Shown here: piece by piece, positions 1-5,687 of the stretch
How the letters are laid out: the number at the start of each line of letters is the position of its first letter
How positions within the stretch are numbered: position 1 is the first letter of the stretch
Source: a bacterium
Lineage (GTDB): Bacteria; JAHJDO01
NCBI GenBank assembly: GCA_030671985.1
Contig: DAOVHI010000075.1
Location: forward strand, 1-7,163
Direction: 5' to 3'
DNA length: 7,163 nucleotides
Position numbers and translations under genes: made by a program
Notes under the pieces: generated by a model
Seen by the model: only the letters and a program-made list of their open reading frames with translations
Database searches by the model: none
Told to the model about the DNA's origin: nothing

Positions 1-675
1 ATTGTTGAATATAGCGATGCCCAAGAATTTGTCGTTGTAACAGGAAATAAAATCGATATATTCTCAGATTCTAAGTGTAAAAATTTTCTTGATAACGCGC
101 AGATGGGAACATGTTTCCCTTTAATGAGCAGCAAAAAAGGGTATTTTATTATTGCGTTTCCCGTTGCAAATAAAAAGAACAAATTGTCTTTTAGAAAAGC
201 ATATATACCTGCTTATGAAGACGTACACACAGGATATCTTCTCTATACAAAAAGGAATGTAAGTAATCAGGCTTTTAAATTATTGCACACCCCTTATGGC
301 TGGGGAGGTATGAAAGGAGAGAGAGATTGCTCCAGATTCATAATGGATGTATTTGCATGTTTCGGAATAAGGATGCCCCGTAACTCAAGTCGTCAGGCAA
401 GAATGGGTGAGGAAATTGCAGGACTTGAAAAACTTTCACCCGGCATATCTACTCTTTGCTTACCGGGACATATAATGCTCTATCTTGGGAAAGATAATGG
501 AAATTATTATGTTATTCACGACACATGGGCGTATACTGAAGGAAAATGGCCGCATGCGGCGAAAAAACATATTGGTAGAGTAGCAGTATCGGATCTGAGT
601 TTAGGAGAATACGGCAGAACAGGATCTTTGCTTGAGCGATTAAAAATTATGAAAATTATAAATGGGGAGTATTAA
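1..675 (+). CDS. SH3/NlpC-P60 (C40) cell-wall peptidase, 5' end missing
   Basis: The reading frame is open from base 1, so this is the last 224 codons of a longer gene; the ATG at 103 is internal. Family knowledge: SH3-containing NlpC/P60 enzymes are cysteine peptidases that cut peptidoglycan stem peptides, typically the gamma-D-Glu to diamino-acid bond. Seen here (numbering from base 1): roughly residues 1-85 look like the SH3-type part, followed by YGWGG and then DCSRF with the probable nucleophile Cys110. The motif PRNSSRQ follows, then PGHIMLYLG with His157 and a third candidate at His173 (IHDTW). The order Cys-His-His fits the C40 triad. The YGWGGM...RDCS...PRNS pattern matches the subgroup that carries SH3_6 and N_NLPC_P60 domains. 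Any signal peptide lies outside the window. The stop is one base before the next start, so the two genes are probably cotranscribed. The family call is firm; the exact substrate is inferred. Confidence 0.88.
   Translation: MVEYSDAQEFVVVTGNKIDIFSDSKCKNFLDNAQMGTCFPLMSSKKGYFIIAFPVANKKNKLSFRKAYIPAYEDVHTGYLLYTKRNVSNQAFKLLHTPYGWGGMKGERDCSRFIMDVFACFGIRMPRNSSRQARMGEEIAGLEKLSPGISTLCLPGHIMLYLGKDNGNYYVIHDTWAYTEGKWPHAAKKHIGRVAVSDLSLGEYGRTGSLLERLKIMKIINGEY
664..669 (+). promoter_or_regulatory. Ribosome binding site that sets the oxidoreductase start
   Basis: GGGGAG lies 7 bases before the ATG at 677. It favours 677 over the in-frame ATG at 662, which has no purine-rich site in front and would add five residues before the conserved LKVGIVGMG strand. 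The site lies within the last codons of the peptidase gene, so the two genes are probably translationally linked. Confidence 0.7.
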
Positions 676-676
676 G

Positions 677-1657
677 ATGCTTAAAGTTGGAATAGTCGGC
701 ATGGGACATATGGGAGAAAGACACATTAACAGCTATAAAAAGATAGATGATGTGGAAGTTGGCGCAGTTAACGACGTACGAATAAATGAATTAGTGAACA
801 AGTTTGATCTTGAAGGGATCAAAACATACGAAAAGTTTGACGACCTTCTAAATGATAAAGATATTGATTTTATTGATGTATGCCTGCCTACATTTCTTCA
901 TAAAGAACATACTATCAAGGTTCTTAATGCAGGCAAACATGTAATTTGCGAGAAACCTATGGCTATGAATGTTGAAGAATGCGACGCAATGATTGAGGCG
1001 CAGAAAAAAAGCGGCAGGTTTCTCATGATCGCTCAATGCATCAGATTCTGGAATGAATACGAAATACTCAAAGATTATGTTTCCAAGAACAAGTTTGGCA
1101 GGCTTCTATCATTGTATCTGCTCCGAGCGTGTCAAAACCCCTCGTGGTCATGGAATAATTGGCTGGCACAGGGAAGTAAAAGCGGCGGCGCAATACTGGA
1201 TCTGCACGTGCACGATGCAGATATGATAAATTATCTATTAGGCATGCCTAAAGCTGTATATAGTGTCGGTGCGAATGCAATAAAAGACGGTGGAATTGAT
1301 ATATTGTCGACACAATACCTATATGATAAAGATATGGTAGTAACAGTGGATTGCAACTGGGTTATTGAAGGAGGATTTGGGTTTGAGATGAGTTACAGGG
1401 CTTATTTTGAGGGAGGAACTATCATTTTCTCATCAAAGAATAATCCTTCTATCATGGTATATCCAAAAGGCGAGAATCCATTCGTTCCTGAGCTGGGAAC
1501 AAAAGATGCATATGAAAAAGAGTTATCATATTTTGCAAACTGTATAGAGAAAGGCAGAGAGCCTGAAATAGTTACTCCCCAAAGCGCCCGGGATACAATA
1601 AAGATGGTAACTGCCGAACTAAAATCGATTAAGTCTAAAGAAAGAGTTCTAGTTTGA
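677..1657 (+). CDS. Gfo/Idh/MocA family NAD(P)-dependent oxidoreductase
   Basis: A complete protein of 326 residues, the usual length for the family. These cytoplasmic enzymes oxidise or reduce sugars, inositols and related hydroxy compounds with NAD(P). Seen: an N-terminal Rossmann fold with GMGHMG at residues 8-13, the family lysine motif CEKPMA at 91-96 (Lys93), and the C-terminal-domain motif GGAILDLHVHD at 170-180, whose Asp175 and His179 correspond to the usual catalytic/substrate residues. RFWNEYEILKDY (123-134) is typical of the domain junction. The start at 677 is chosen by its ribosome binding site and because it places the Rossmann strand at the very N terminus. It follows the NlpC/P60 gene by one base, which suggests a shared operon and perhaps a role in cell-wall sugar or peptide salvage. 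The substrate cannot be read from the sequence. Confidence 0.9.
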   Translation: MLKVGIVGMGHMGERHINSYKKIDDVEVGAVNDVRINELVNKFDLEGIKTYEKFDDLLNDKDIDFIDVCLPTFLHKEHTIKVLNAGKHVICEKPMAMNVEECDAMIEAQKKSGRFLMIAQCIRFWNEYEILKDYVSKNKFGRLLSLYLLRACQNPSWSWNNWLAQGSKSGGAILDLHVHDADMINYLLGMPKAVYSVGANAIKDGGIDILSTQYLYDKDMVVTVDCNWVIEGGFGFEMSYRAYFEGGTIIFSSKNNPSIMVYPKGENPFVPELGTKDAYEKELSYFANCIEKGREPEIVTPQSARDTIKMVTAELKSIKSKERVLV

Positions 1658-1762
1658 TTTTGGCAGAGGCTTTGCGCCGGAAGAATCGCTTATCTCCGTT
1701 ATATTGTCCGGCAGGTCTTTTTCAGAATCGCCTAACTTTAATGCGAGATTACCAATTATCAT
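1649..1762 (-). other. Possible 37-codon ORF or gene remnant
   Basis: On the minus strand an ATG at 1762 opens 37 codons, ending in TAG at 1649-1651 and overlapping the end of the oxidoreductase gene by nine bases. The predicted peptide is rich in Asp, Glu, Ser and Pro (it contains GDSEKDLPDNITEISDSS), and its codons look more protein-like than the surrounding T-rich DNA. No Shine-Dalgarno site is visible and a stop lies directly before the ATG. It could be the decayed 3' end of a gene once downstream of the YhaM-like gene, or chance. I do not recognise it. Confidence 0.15.
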
Positions 1763-1900
1763 TTAGCTTTTTCATTTTTTTCTTTTATCTCTTACCAAGA
1801 TTAAAGGGAGTTGACCACTTTATTCTTTATTCTTTAAGCTTTTGTCTTTTTGGGGAAACTTCTGAAGAGGCGTCTGTTGTCCCCTTTAACCTTTTGCTCT
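1763..1900. other. Gene-free, T-rich spacer between convergent genes
   Basis: No supportable gene or classic terminator lies here. It contains a short tandem of the 7-mer TTTATTC (about 2.4 copies, 1819-1835). It also has an imperfect hairpin pairing GGGGA-AAC (1852-1859) with GTT-g-TCCCC (1876-1884). That hairpin is followed by A residues when read in the direction of the YhaM-like gene, so it is not a good intrinsic terminator for it. Confidence 0.5.
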
Positions 1901-2863
1901 CTACAGGTCGATATTGCTGTCTTTGTAGAGCATTTTATTATCAAACATAAAACTGCGGCCTGTCCACTTTTTGTCCGGGTCCTGAGACTTTTCTACCATT
2001 TCCTGAAAGCCCGATATCTTTGCATCCATATCATCCATGTAGTGAAGAATAACCGCTTCCAATACCTTGGGCTTCTTGGGTGATCCCCATTCATATTGTC
2101 CATGATGACTGAGAAGCATATGTTCGAGCAGCATTTCCAATTCCGCTGGGAACTGTGGAATCTCAGCTATCTTTGACTTTACCATTTGAGTTCCTATTAC
2201 GACATGACCTATCAACCTGCCTCTGTCTGTGTAATCAAAGGCATGCGAATACTCATACTCATATATCTTGCCAATATCATGTAAAATAGCGCCTGCCACG
2301 AGAAGGTCTTTGTTAATATTCTTATAATGTTTATCTATTTCCATGCACATATTGGTTACGGATAAAGTATGTTCCAGCAGTCCGCCAATATAGTAACTAT
2401 GCATTTTTACGGACGCCGGCGCTTTTTTAAATAATTTCCTGTATTCTTCCACTTCAAAGACCGCCTGCAACAGATTCTTGAGCCACTTATTTTGCATTCC
2501 CTCAATTATGTTGACAATTTGGTCAAACATCAAATCTATGTCTTTAGTAGCGGTTGGAAGAAATTCGTCAATATCTATTTTGTCCTGCGCCACCACTTGA
2601 ACCTGTTTAACGTTTATTTGCAGCTTATTCTGAAAACTTTCAACTATGCCGATAACTCTCACGAAATCATTGTCTTTGAATAACATGGATATTTCCTCTG
2701 CGTTATCCCAAATTCTTCCAATAATTTCTCCTGATTTATCTACAAGCTCAAATGCAAGATAAGATTTATTGTTTTTTGTTATTCTTACATGCTTATTTCT
2801 CACAATAAACACACTGTCAACTTTATCATCGGTCTTAAGTTTATTCACATATTGTTTAGCCAT
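1901..2863 (-). CDS. YhaM-like 3'-5' exoribonuclease (OB-fold plus HD domain)
   Basis: A complete 320-residue protein, close to the roughly 310-320 residues of Bacillus YhaM. Family members are cytoplasmic, metal-dependent 3'-5' exonucleases acting on RNA and single-stranded DNA. Seen: an N-terminal OB-fold-like nucleic-acid-binding region (about residues 15-95, with the strands FELVDKSGEIIGRIWD and FVRVIGIVESFQNKLQIN). The HD hydrolase domain follows, with its metal ligands in order: His165 (GGLLEHT), His195-Asp196 (AILHDIGK), His220 (LIGHVVIG), His253-His254 (LLSHHGQYEWGSPKKPK) and the acidic stretch around 277-280 (HYMDDMDAK). The start ATG has AGGAG about 9 bases upstream. The gene overlaps the end of the trpF-like gene by 8 bases, so it is probably translationally coupled to it and has no promoter of its own. 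The call is strong; the physiological RNA targets are unknown. Confidence 0.9.
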   Translation of the reverse strand: MAKQYVNKLKTDDKVDSVFIVRNKHVRITKNNKSYLAFELVDKSGEIIGRIWDNAEEISMLFKDNDFVRVIGIVESFQNKLQINVKQVQVVAQDKIDIDEFLPTATKDIDLMFDQIVNIIEGMQNKWLKNLLQAVFEVEEYRKLFKKAPASVKMHSYYIGGLLEHTLSVTNMCMEIDKHYKNINKDLLVAGAILHDIGKIYEYEYSHAFDYTDRGRLIGHVVIGTQMVKSKIAEIPQFPAELEMLLEHMLLSHHGQYEWGSPKKPKVLEAVILHYMDDMDAKISGFQEMVEKSQDPDKKWTGRSFMFDNKMLYKDSNIDL

Positions 2864-3563
2864 TAGAAAAACTCCTTGTTATTTTTATCAACTCCATAAC
2901 CTTCTCAGGATCTTTTATTCCTTTTTCCTTTTCCACACCGCTTGCAACATCAATTCCGTATGGATTAACTTGATTTATAGCATCCCTGACGTTAGAAGGC
3001 TTTATTCCTCCCGCAAGAAACACAGATGCATCCAGATTTTCGGTAAGTTTAGCTACTGTATTCCAATCGGAAATTTTGCCCGTTCCACCATGTTGAACAC
3101 TATTGCCGGATTTATAAACCGTGTCAACAAGAATCACATCAGCCCCGCTATTCACATAAGTATTTATTCTTGTTCTCATATCCCCGATATTGATGTCAAC
3201 ATCCTGGGCAATGCCCTGTTCTGAAGACGGCAGATGTATGGATTTCCACACCACTACATCTGGAATTTTCGACTTTATCTCACAAACCAGTTCAGGACTT
3301 TCCTGACTAAGCAGTTGAAACGCATACGGCTTTAGTTTGTTATACACAATCTCAACTTCTTCAAACGTAGGCTGCCATAAAAGGATAACAACGGGTATTC
3401 TTGCCTTTGAGCATAAATTTTTCGCCTTTTTCATATCGACACTGCGTTTAGAAGCAGAAACATTGACCAATATCCCCGCGTAATCAGCGCCGGAAGAGGA
3501 AACCAGTTCTATATCTTTAAGATTTGTAATACCGCAAATCTTGATTTTAGGGGTTGCAAACAT
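2856..3563 (-). CDS. trpF: Phosphoribosylanthranilate isomerase (TrpF-like, divergent)
   Basis: A 235-residue (beta/alpha)8-barrel protein. TrpF converts N-(5-phosphoribosyl)anthranilate to its ribulose form in tryptophan synthesis. Seen: KICGIT at residues 8-13 with the catalytic Cys10, SASKRSV (36-42) where the family has the S-x-R loop, VILVDT with the catalytic Asp147, GGTGKISDW (159-167), and the phosphate-binding loops AGGIKPSNV (184-192) and GIDVASGVE (203-211). Odd points: it is about 30 residues longer than typical TrpF. The usual VQLHGxE strand reads FQLLSQESPE (82-91), so the conserved His-Gly is missing, and the usual GVFVN strand reads VILLWQ. No other trp gene is nearby. The only ATG near the conserved start is at 3563. 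It has no Shine-Dalgarno site and sits at the predicted transcription start. Most likely it is TrpF; a related isomerase with altered substrate is possible. Confidence 0.82.
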   Translation of the reverse strand: MFATPKIKICGITNLKDIELVSSSGADYAGILVNVSASKRSVDMKKAKNLCSKARIPVVILLWQPTFEEVEIVYNKLKPYAFQLLSQESPELVCEIKSKIPDVVVWKSIHLPSSEQGIAQDVDINIGDMRTRINTYVNSGADVILVDTVYKSGNSVQHGGTGKISDWNTVAKLTENLDASVFLAGGIKPSNVRDAINQVNPYGIDVASGVEKEKGIKDPEKVMELIKITRSFSNG

Positions 3564-3568
3564 AGATT

Positions 3569-3598
3569 TTTATAGCAAATAGTTTTGTTACCTGTCAA
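3569..3598 (-). promoter_or_regulatory. Sigma70-type promoter for the trpF-like/YhaM-like unit
   Basis: On the minus strand a consensus -35 TTGACA (3598-3593) is followed, after 18 bases, by a -10 TATAAA (3574-3569). Counting from the -10 puts the first transcribed base at about 3562, on the ATG of the trpF-like gene itself (3563). The transcript would therefore have almost no 5' leader, which fits the absence of a Shine-Dalgarno site. Confidence 0.6.
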
Positions 3599-3611
3599 GT
3601 TGTGGTAAAAT
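3585..3611 (+). promoter_or_regulatory. Probable tRNA-Ser promoter
   Basis: On the plus strand an extended -10 (TGG followed by TAAAAT, 3603-3611) lies 15 bases after a TTGTTA -35-like hexamer (3585-3590). This predicts a start about 9 bases before the mature tRNA end. It overlaps the divergent trpF-like promoter, whose -35 falls between the two hexamers, so the two may compete for polymerase. The -35 is weak and the spacing short, so this is tentative. Confidence 0.35.
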
Positions 3612-3626
3612 TATTGTAATTTAATT

Positions 3627-3720
3627 GGAGAGGTGGCTGAGCTCGGCTGAAAGCGGCAGACTCGAAATCTGTTGTCCTGATTTTTCGGGACCGGGGGTTC
3701 GAATCCCTCCCTCTCCGCCA
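3627..3720 (+). tRNA. tRNA-Ser (anticodon CGA)
   Basis: A complete class II tRNA of 94 bases. The acceptor strands GGAGAGG (3627-3633) and CCTCTCC (3710-3716) pair fully, followed by discriminator G and an encoded CCA at 3718-3720. The anticodon stem GCAGA/TCTGT encloses the loop CTCGAAA with anticodon CGA, which reads the serine codon UCG. A long variable arm (GTCCTGATTTTTCGGGAC) and the T-loop TTCGAAT complete the serine-type fold. No terminator follows; a 64-bp repeat shared with rsmD begins exactly at the G-CCA. Confidence 0.97.
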
Positions 3721-3780
3721 GAATCGTGTCCCCGTATCTTTTTGATTTAATATGGCATAATTCTTTAATGTTTGAGCAAG
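3717..3780. repeat. 64-bp direct repeat, copy 1 (duplicated rsmD 3' end)
   Basis: It runs from the discriminator G plus CCA of tRNA-Ser to GCAAG at 3780. It matches 5152-5215 at 63 of 64 positions; the one difference is A at 3752 versus G at 5187. Read on the minus strand it encodes the same residues as the end of RsmD ([19 protein letters not shown]), but it is detached from any rsmD body, so it is a duplicated gene end. The single mismatch is synonymous (His CAT versus CAC). Confidence 0.93.
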
Positions 3781-3804
3781 ATAGCGCGTTCTGGTGAGTT
3801 AGTG

Positions 3805-3827
3805 ACAATAATGAACATCCTTATTGT
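3805..3827. repeat. Short inverted repeat ACAATAA / TTATTGT
   Basis: ACAATAA (3805-3811) and TTATTGT (3821-3827) form a 7-bp stem around a 9-base loop, and it can extend by a G-T and a T-A pair. It is not followed by a T run, so it is not a clear terminator. Its right arm is shared with the longer inverted repeat at 3821/3912, which makes the two pairings mutually exclusive. Confidence 0.5.
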
Positions 3828-3912
3828 TATTTAACGTCTTAAGTGAAAATAAGGCTTTCTCTTATTATCATTTAGGATGACTAGCTTTGTTTGTGGATAT
3901 AAATAACAATAA
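3821..3912. repeat. 13-bp perfect inverted repeat upstream of fic
   Basis: TTATTGTTATTTA at 3821-3833 is the exact reverse complement of TAAATAACAATAA at 3900-3912, 66 bases apart. It interleaves with a second 12-bp inverted repeat (3863-3874 with 3940-3951), so the four arms alternate. AT-richness lowers the weight of such matches, but two perfect long ones in one short control region are notable. Confidence 0.6.
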
Positions 3913-3951
3913 ATATTTTCCTATTGACATTTAATGGCGTAAATGATAATA
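3863..3951. repeat. 12-bp perfect inverted repeat ending in the fic promoter
   Basis: TATTATCATTTA at 3863-3874 is the exact reverse complement of TAAATGATAATA at 3940-3951. The right arm covers the -10 region of the predicted fic promoter. Half of it also pairs locally: CATTTA (3928-3933) and TAAATG (3940-3945) are separated by 6 bases between the -35 and -10. This arrangement would suit a repressor operator with a distal second site; no matching regulator is identified. Confidence 0.55.
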
Positions 3952-3952
3952 T
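3924..3952 (+). promoter_or_regulatory. Sigma70-type promoter for fic
   Basis: A perfect -35 TTGACA (3924-3929) is followed after 17 bases by TAATAT (3947-3952); the alternative -10 GATAAT (3945-3950) has a 15-base spacer. It lies about 55 bases before the fic ATG. A CATTTA-N6-TAAATG palindrome sits across the spacer and could be an operator. The start codon at 4007 is preceded by AAAGGTGA at 3996-4003 as ribosome binding site. Confidence 0.6.
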
Positions 3953-4006
3953 GTGTTATGGCTTGAAAAAATAGGTACAAATATTCCAAGGTGATAAAGG
4001 TGATAT

Positions 4007-5125
4007 ATGTTTAAAGCAGGAACTTATAAACAACAATATGAATATAAAAGTTTTTTACCTTCACTGATAAATGATGATTATCGATGGGAGGATCGAAAAA
4101 TTGTAGTTTTCTTGGAAGATGCTATGCGCTATCTGGGGGAGCTTAATGCTTATTCAACGCTAGTTCCTGACGTGGACTTTTTTATTCAAATGCATGTAGC
4201 GAAAGAAGCTACAACATCAAGCCGCATTGAAGGAACACGAACGAATATTGACGAAGTTGTCTTACCTGAAAATGAAATCAGTCCTGAAAAACGAGATGAC
4301 TGGACTGAGGTTCAAAATTATATCAAGGCAATGAATTTCGCTATCAATGAGCTTGATAAATTACCTTTATCGATGAGGCTGCTCAAAGAGACGCATAAGA
4401 GATTGCTCTCAGGTGTAAGGGGTCATCATAAACTTCCTGGAGAAGTAAGAAGAAGCCAAAACTGGATAGGCGGTTCAAGCTTAAAAGACGCTTTTTTCGT
4501 TCCGCCACATCACGAAGATTTGCCGAATTTATTAACAGACCTTGAAAAATTTTGGCACAATAAGAAAATCAATCTTCCCCACTTAATTCGGGTTGCGATC
4601 AGCCATTATCAATTTGAGACTATTCATCCTTTTTTGGACGGTAATGGCAGGACAGGACGACTTCTTATAACTTTACAATTAGTTGATATGGATATATTAA
4701 ACAAGCCTTGTCTTTATCTTTCAGATTTTTTTGAAAGAAATAAAGGGTCATATTATGATTCATTGAGTGTGGTAAGGGCTTCGAATAATCTTGACCAGTG
4801 GATAAAGTTTTTTCTTTCCGGAGTCATTGAAACAGCTAAAAATGGAAAGGAAACTTTAGAGGCTATTATTAAACTCAGAAAACAATATGATGACAAGATT
4901 ATAACTATGGGAAGAAAGTCTAAATCCGCTCAAAAACTGCTGCTATTCCTTTTTTCGCATCCTATTGCTTCTATCGGGCAGGTTTCAGATCATTTAGGAG
5001 TAGGATTTGCCGCGGGCGGAAGATTGATCGCAGATTTTCAAAGAGTCGGATTTTTAAAAGAAGTAACGGGTCTTTCAAGGAATAGATTGTTTGCCCTGTC
5101 AGAGTATTTATCGTTGTTTAAGTAG
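4007..5125 (+). CDS. Fic family protein (class II, with C-terminal winged helix)
   Basis: A complete 372-residue protein. Fic enzymes transfer AMP (less often other groups) from nucleotides to hydroxyl side chains of target proteins in the cytoplasm. Seen: an N-terminal Fic_N-type region (about 1-90) containing SSRIEG at 71-76. This matches the (S/T)xxxE(G/N) inhibitory helix, with Glu75 expected to block ATP in the active site. The Fic core (about 120-255) carries the intact catalytic motif [12 protein letters not shown] at 207-218 with His207, and a flap-like region around [13 protein letters not shown] (155-167). Residues about 305-370 form a winged-helix-like region ([20 protein letters not shown]), suggesting DNA binding. 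No antitoxin gene precedes it, consistent with internal inhibition. The 3' end overlaps the convergent rsmD by 8 bases. It lies between the 64-bp direct repeats and looks like an acquired accessory gene. Biochemical function and targets are unknown. Confidence 0.93.
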   Translation: MFKAGTYKQQYEYKSFLPSLINDDYRWEDRKIVVFLEDAMRYLGELNAYSTLVPDVDFFIQMHVAKEATTSSRIEGTRTNIDEVVLPENEISPEKRDDWTEVQNYIKAMNFAINELDKLPLSMRLLKETHKRLLSGVRGHHKLPGEVRRSQNWIGGSSLKDAFFVPPHHEDLPNLLTDLEKFWHNKKINLPHLIRVAISHYQFETIHPFLDGNGRTGRLLITLQLVDMDILNKPCLYLSDFFERNKGSYYDSLSVVRASNNLDQWIKFFLSGVIETAKNGKETLEAIIKLRKQYDDKIITMGRKSKSAQKLLLFLFSHPIASIGQVSDHLGVGFAAGGRLIADFQRVGFLKEVTGLSRNRLFALSEYLSLFK

Positions 5126-5687
5126 AGGAATGAGGCTTAGGTCCATAAATAGCCAGAATCGTGTCCCCGTATCTTTTTGATTTAATGTGGCATAATTCTT
5201 TAATGTTTGAGCAAGGCGGTGTGTTTCTTTTGGAATGCTCAATAACTAAGATCGCTTTGCTGTTCAGTATATCTTTAAGACGCGGATTATTTAAGATTTT
5301 TTTGGCTTCTTTTGTATCATACGGAGGATCCATTAAAACAATATCAAATTTCTTATTCCGATTGGCGAGAAAGTTTATAGTTTTGTACGCATCTCTCACA
5401 TAAGCGGAACCTTTGACTCCAAAATCAAACTTGTTTAAATTTTTATGGATAACACGCACGCATTTCGAATTGTTATCTATGAACACAACGTTTTTTGCTC
5501 CTCTGCTGAGCGCTTCTATTCCAAGACTACCTGAACCGGCAAAAAGATCAAGCATCTCCGCATCAATAACCTTATCACCCAGAATATTGAATAACGCCTC
5601 CTTAACAATTCCTAATGTGGGACGCGTTTTTCTATCTGGAATTGTTTCTAATACGGCTCCACTGTTTTTTCCTGCAATTACACGCAC
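5118..5687 (-). CDS. rsmD: 16S rRNA (guanine966-N2)-methyltransferase RsmD
   Basis: A 189-residue cytoplasmic SAM-dependent methyltransferase that modifies G966 of 16S rRNA during 30S assembly. Seen: [10 protein letters not shown] at the N terminus, TRPT (21-24) typical of RsmD, the SAM-binding motif [18 protein letters not shown] (47-64), and the catalytic DPPY at 120-123. The C terminus ends with YGDTILAIY (173-181), where the family has its last strand, plus an eight-residue tail. The start is GTG at 5687; its G is the last base of the recG TAG stop, so the two genes are translationally coupled. Residues about 159-179 are encoded by the 64-bp repeat also found beside tRNA-Ser. The last ten codons and stop lie in the fic segment and overlap fic. 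coaD, often the next gene after rsmD in bacteria, is absent here. Confidence 0.93.
   Translation of the reverse strand: MRVIAGKNSGAVLETIPDRKTRPTLGIVKEALFNILGDKVIDAEMLDLFAGSGSLGIEALSRGAKNVVFIDNNSKCVRVIHKNLNKFDFGVKGSAYVRDAYKTINFLANRNKKFDIVLMDPPYDTKEAKKILNNPRLKDILNSKAILVIEHSKRNTPPCSNIKELCHIKSKRYGDTILAIYGPKPHSST
5152..5215. repeat. 64-bp direct repeat, copy 2 (inside rsmD)
   Basis: This partner of the copy at 3717-3780 starts 1435 bases further on. It lies within rsmD, covering codons from about 158 to 179, and is read there as genuine coding sequence in frame with the methyltransferase. The two copies are in the same orientation and bracket the fic gene and its control region. Confidence 0.93.

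Larger units (their letters stand above)
3721..5155. mobile_element. Repeat-bounded fic segment, putative insertion or remnant
   Basis: One 1435-bp repeat unit starts at the 3' end of tRNA-Ser and is bounded by the 64-bp direct repeats. It holds repeat copy 1 (less its first four bases), an AT-rich control region, the fic gene and the last codons of rsmD. A tRNA 3' end at one boundary and a gene 3' end at the other are typical of site-specific integration, where the incoming DNA carries a copy of the target end. No integrase, transposase or terminal inverted repeats are present, so a duplication with another origin remains possible. Confidence 0.35.

Noticed and set aside
662-676. An earlier ATG start for the oxidoreductase
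   Set aside because: The GGGGAG site fits the ATG at 677 and would lie inside the coding region if 662 were used; the extra five residues are not needed for the Rossmann strand.
1852-1884. A hairpin as terminator of the YhaM-like gene
   Set aside because: The stem is imperfect with a long loop and is followed by A rather than T residues in the relevant direction.
1654-1950. A plus-strand ORF starting with TTG after the oxidoreductase gene
   Set aside because: It has no ribosome binding site, a low-complexity Phe-rich translation from T-rich DNA, and overlaps the end of the YhaM-like gene on the other strand.
2769-3224. A 151-codon plus-strand ORF
   Set aside because: It is a shadow of the trpF-like and YhaM-like genes, which carry clear family motifs on the minus strand.
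3721-3740. The CGTGTCCCCG stretch as a REP-type transposase-associated repeat
   Set aside because: It is explained as rsmD coding sequence (YGDTIL) in copy 2; no palindrome or transposase accompanies it.
3611-3808. A 65-codon minus-strand ORF across tRNA-Ser and repeat copy 1
   Set aside because: Most of it is the antisense of the tRNA (the familiar EREGFEPP-type artefact) joined to the duplicated rsmD end; it is not an independent gene.
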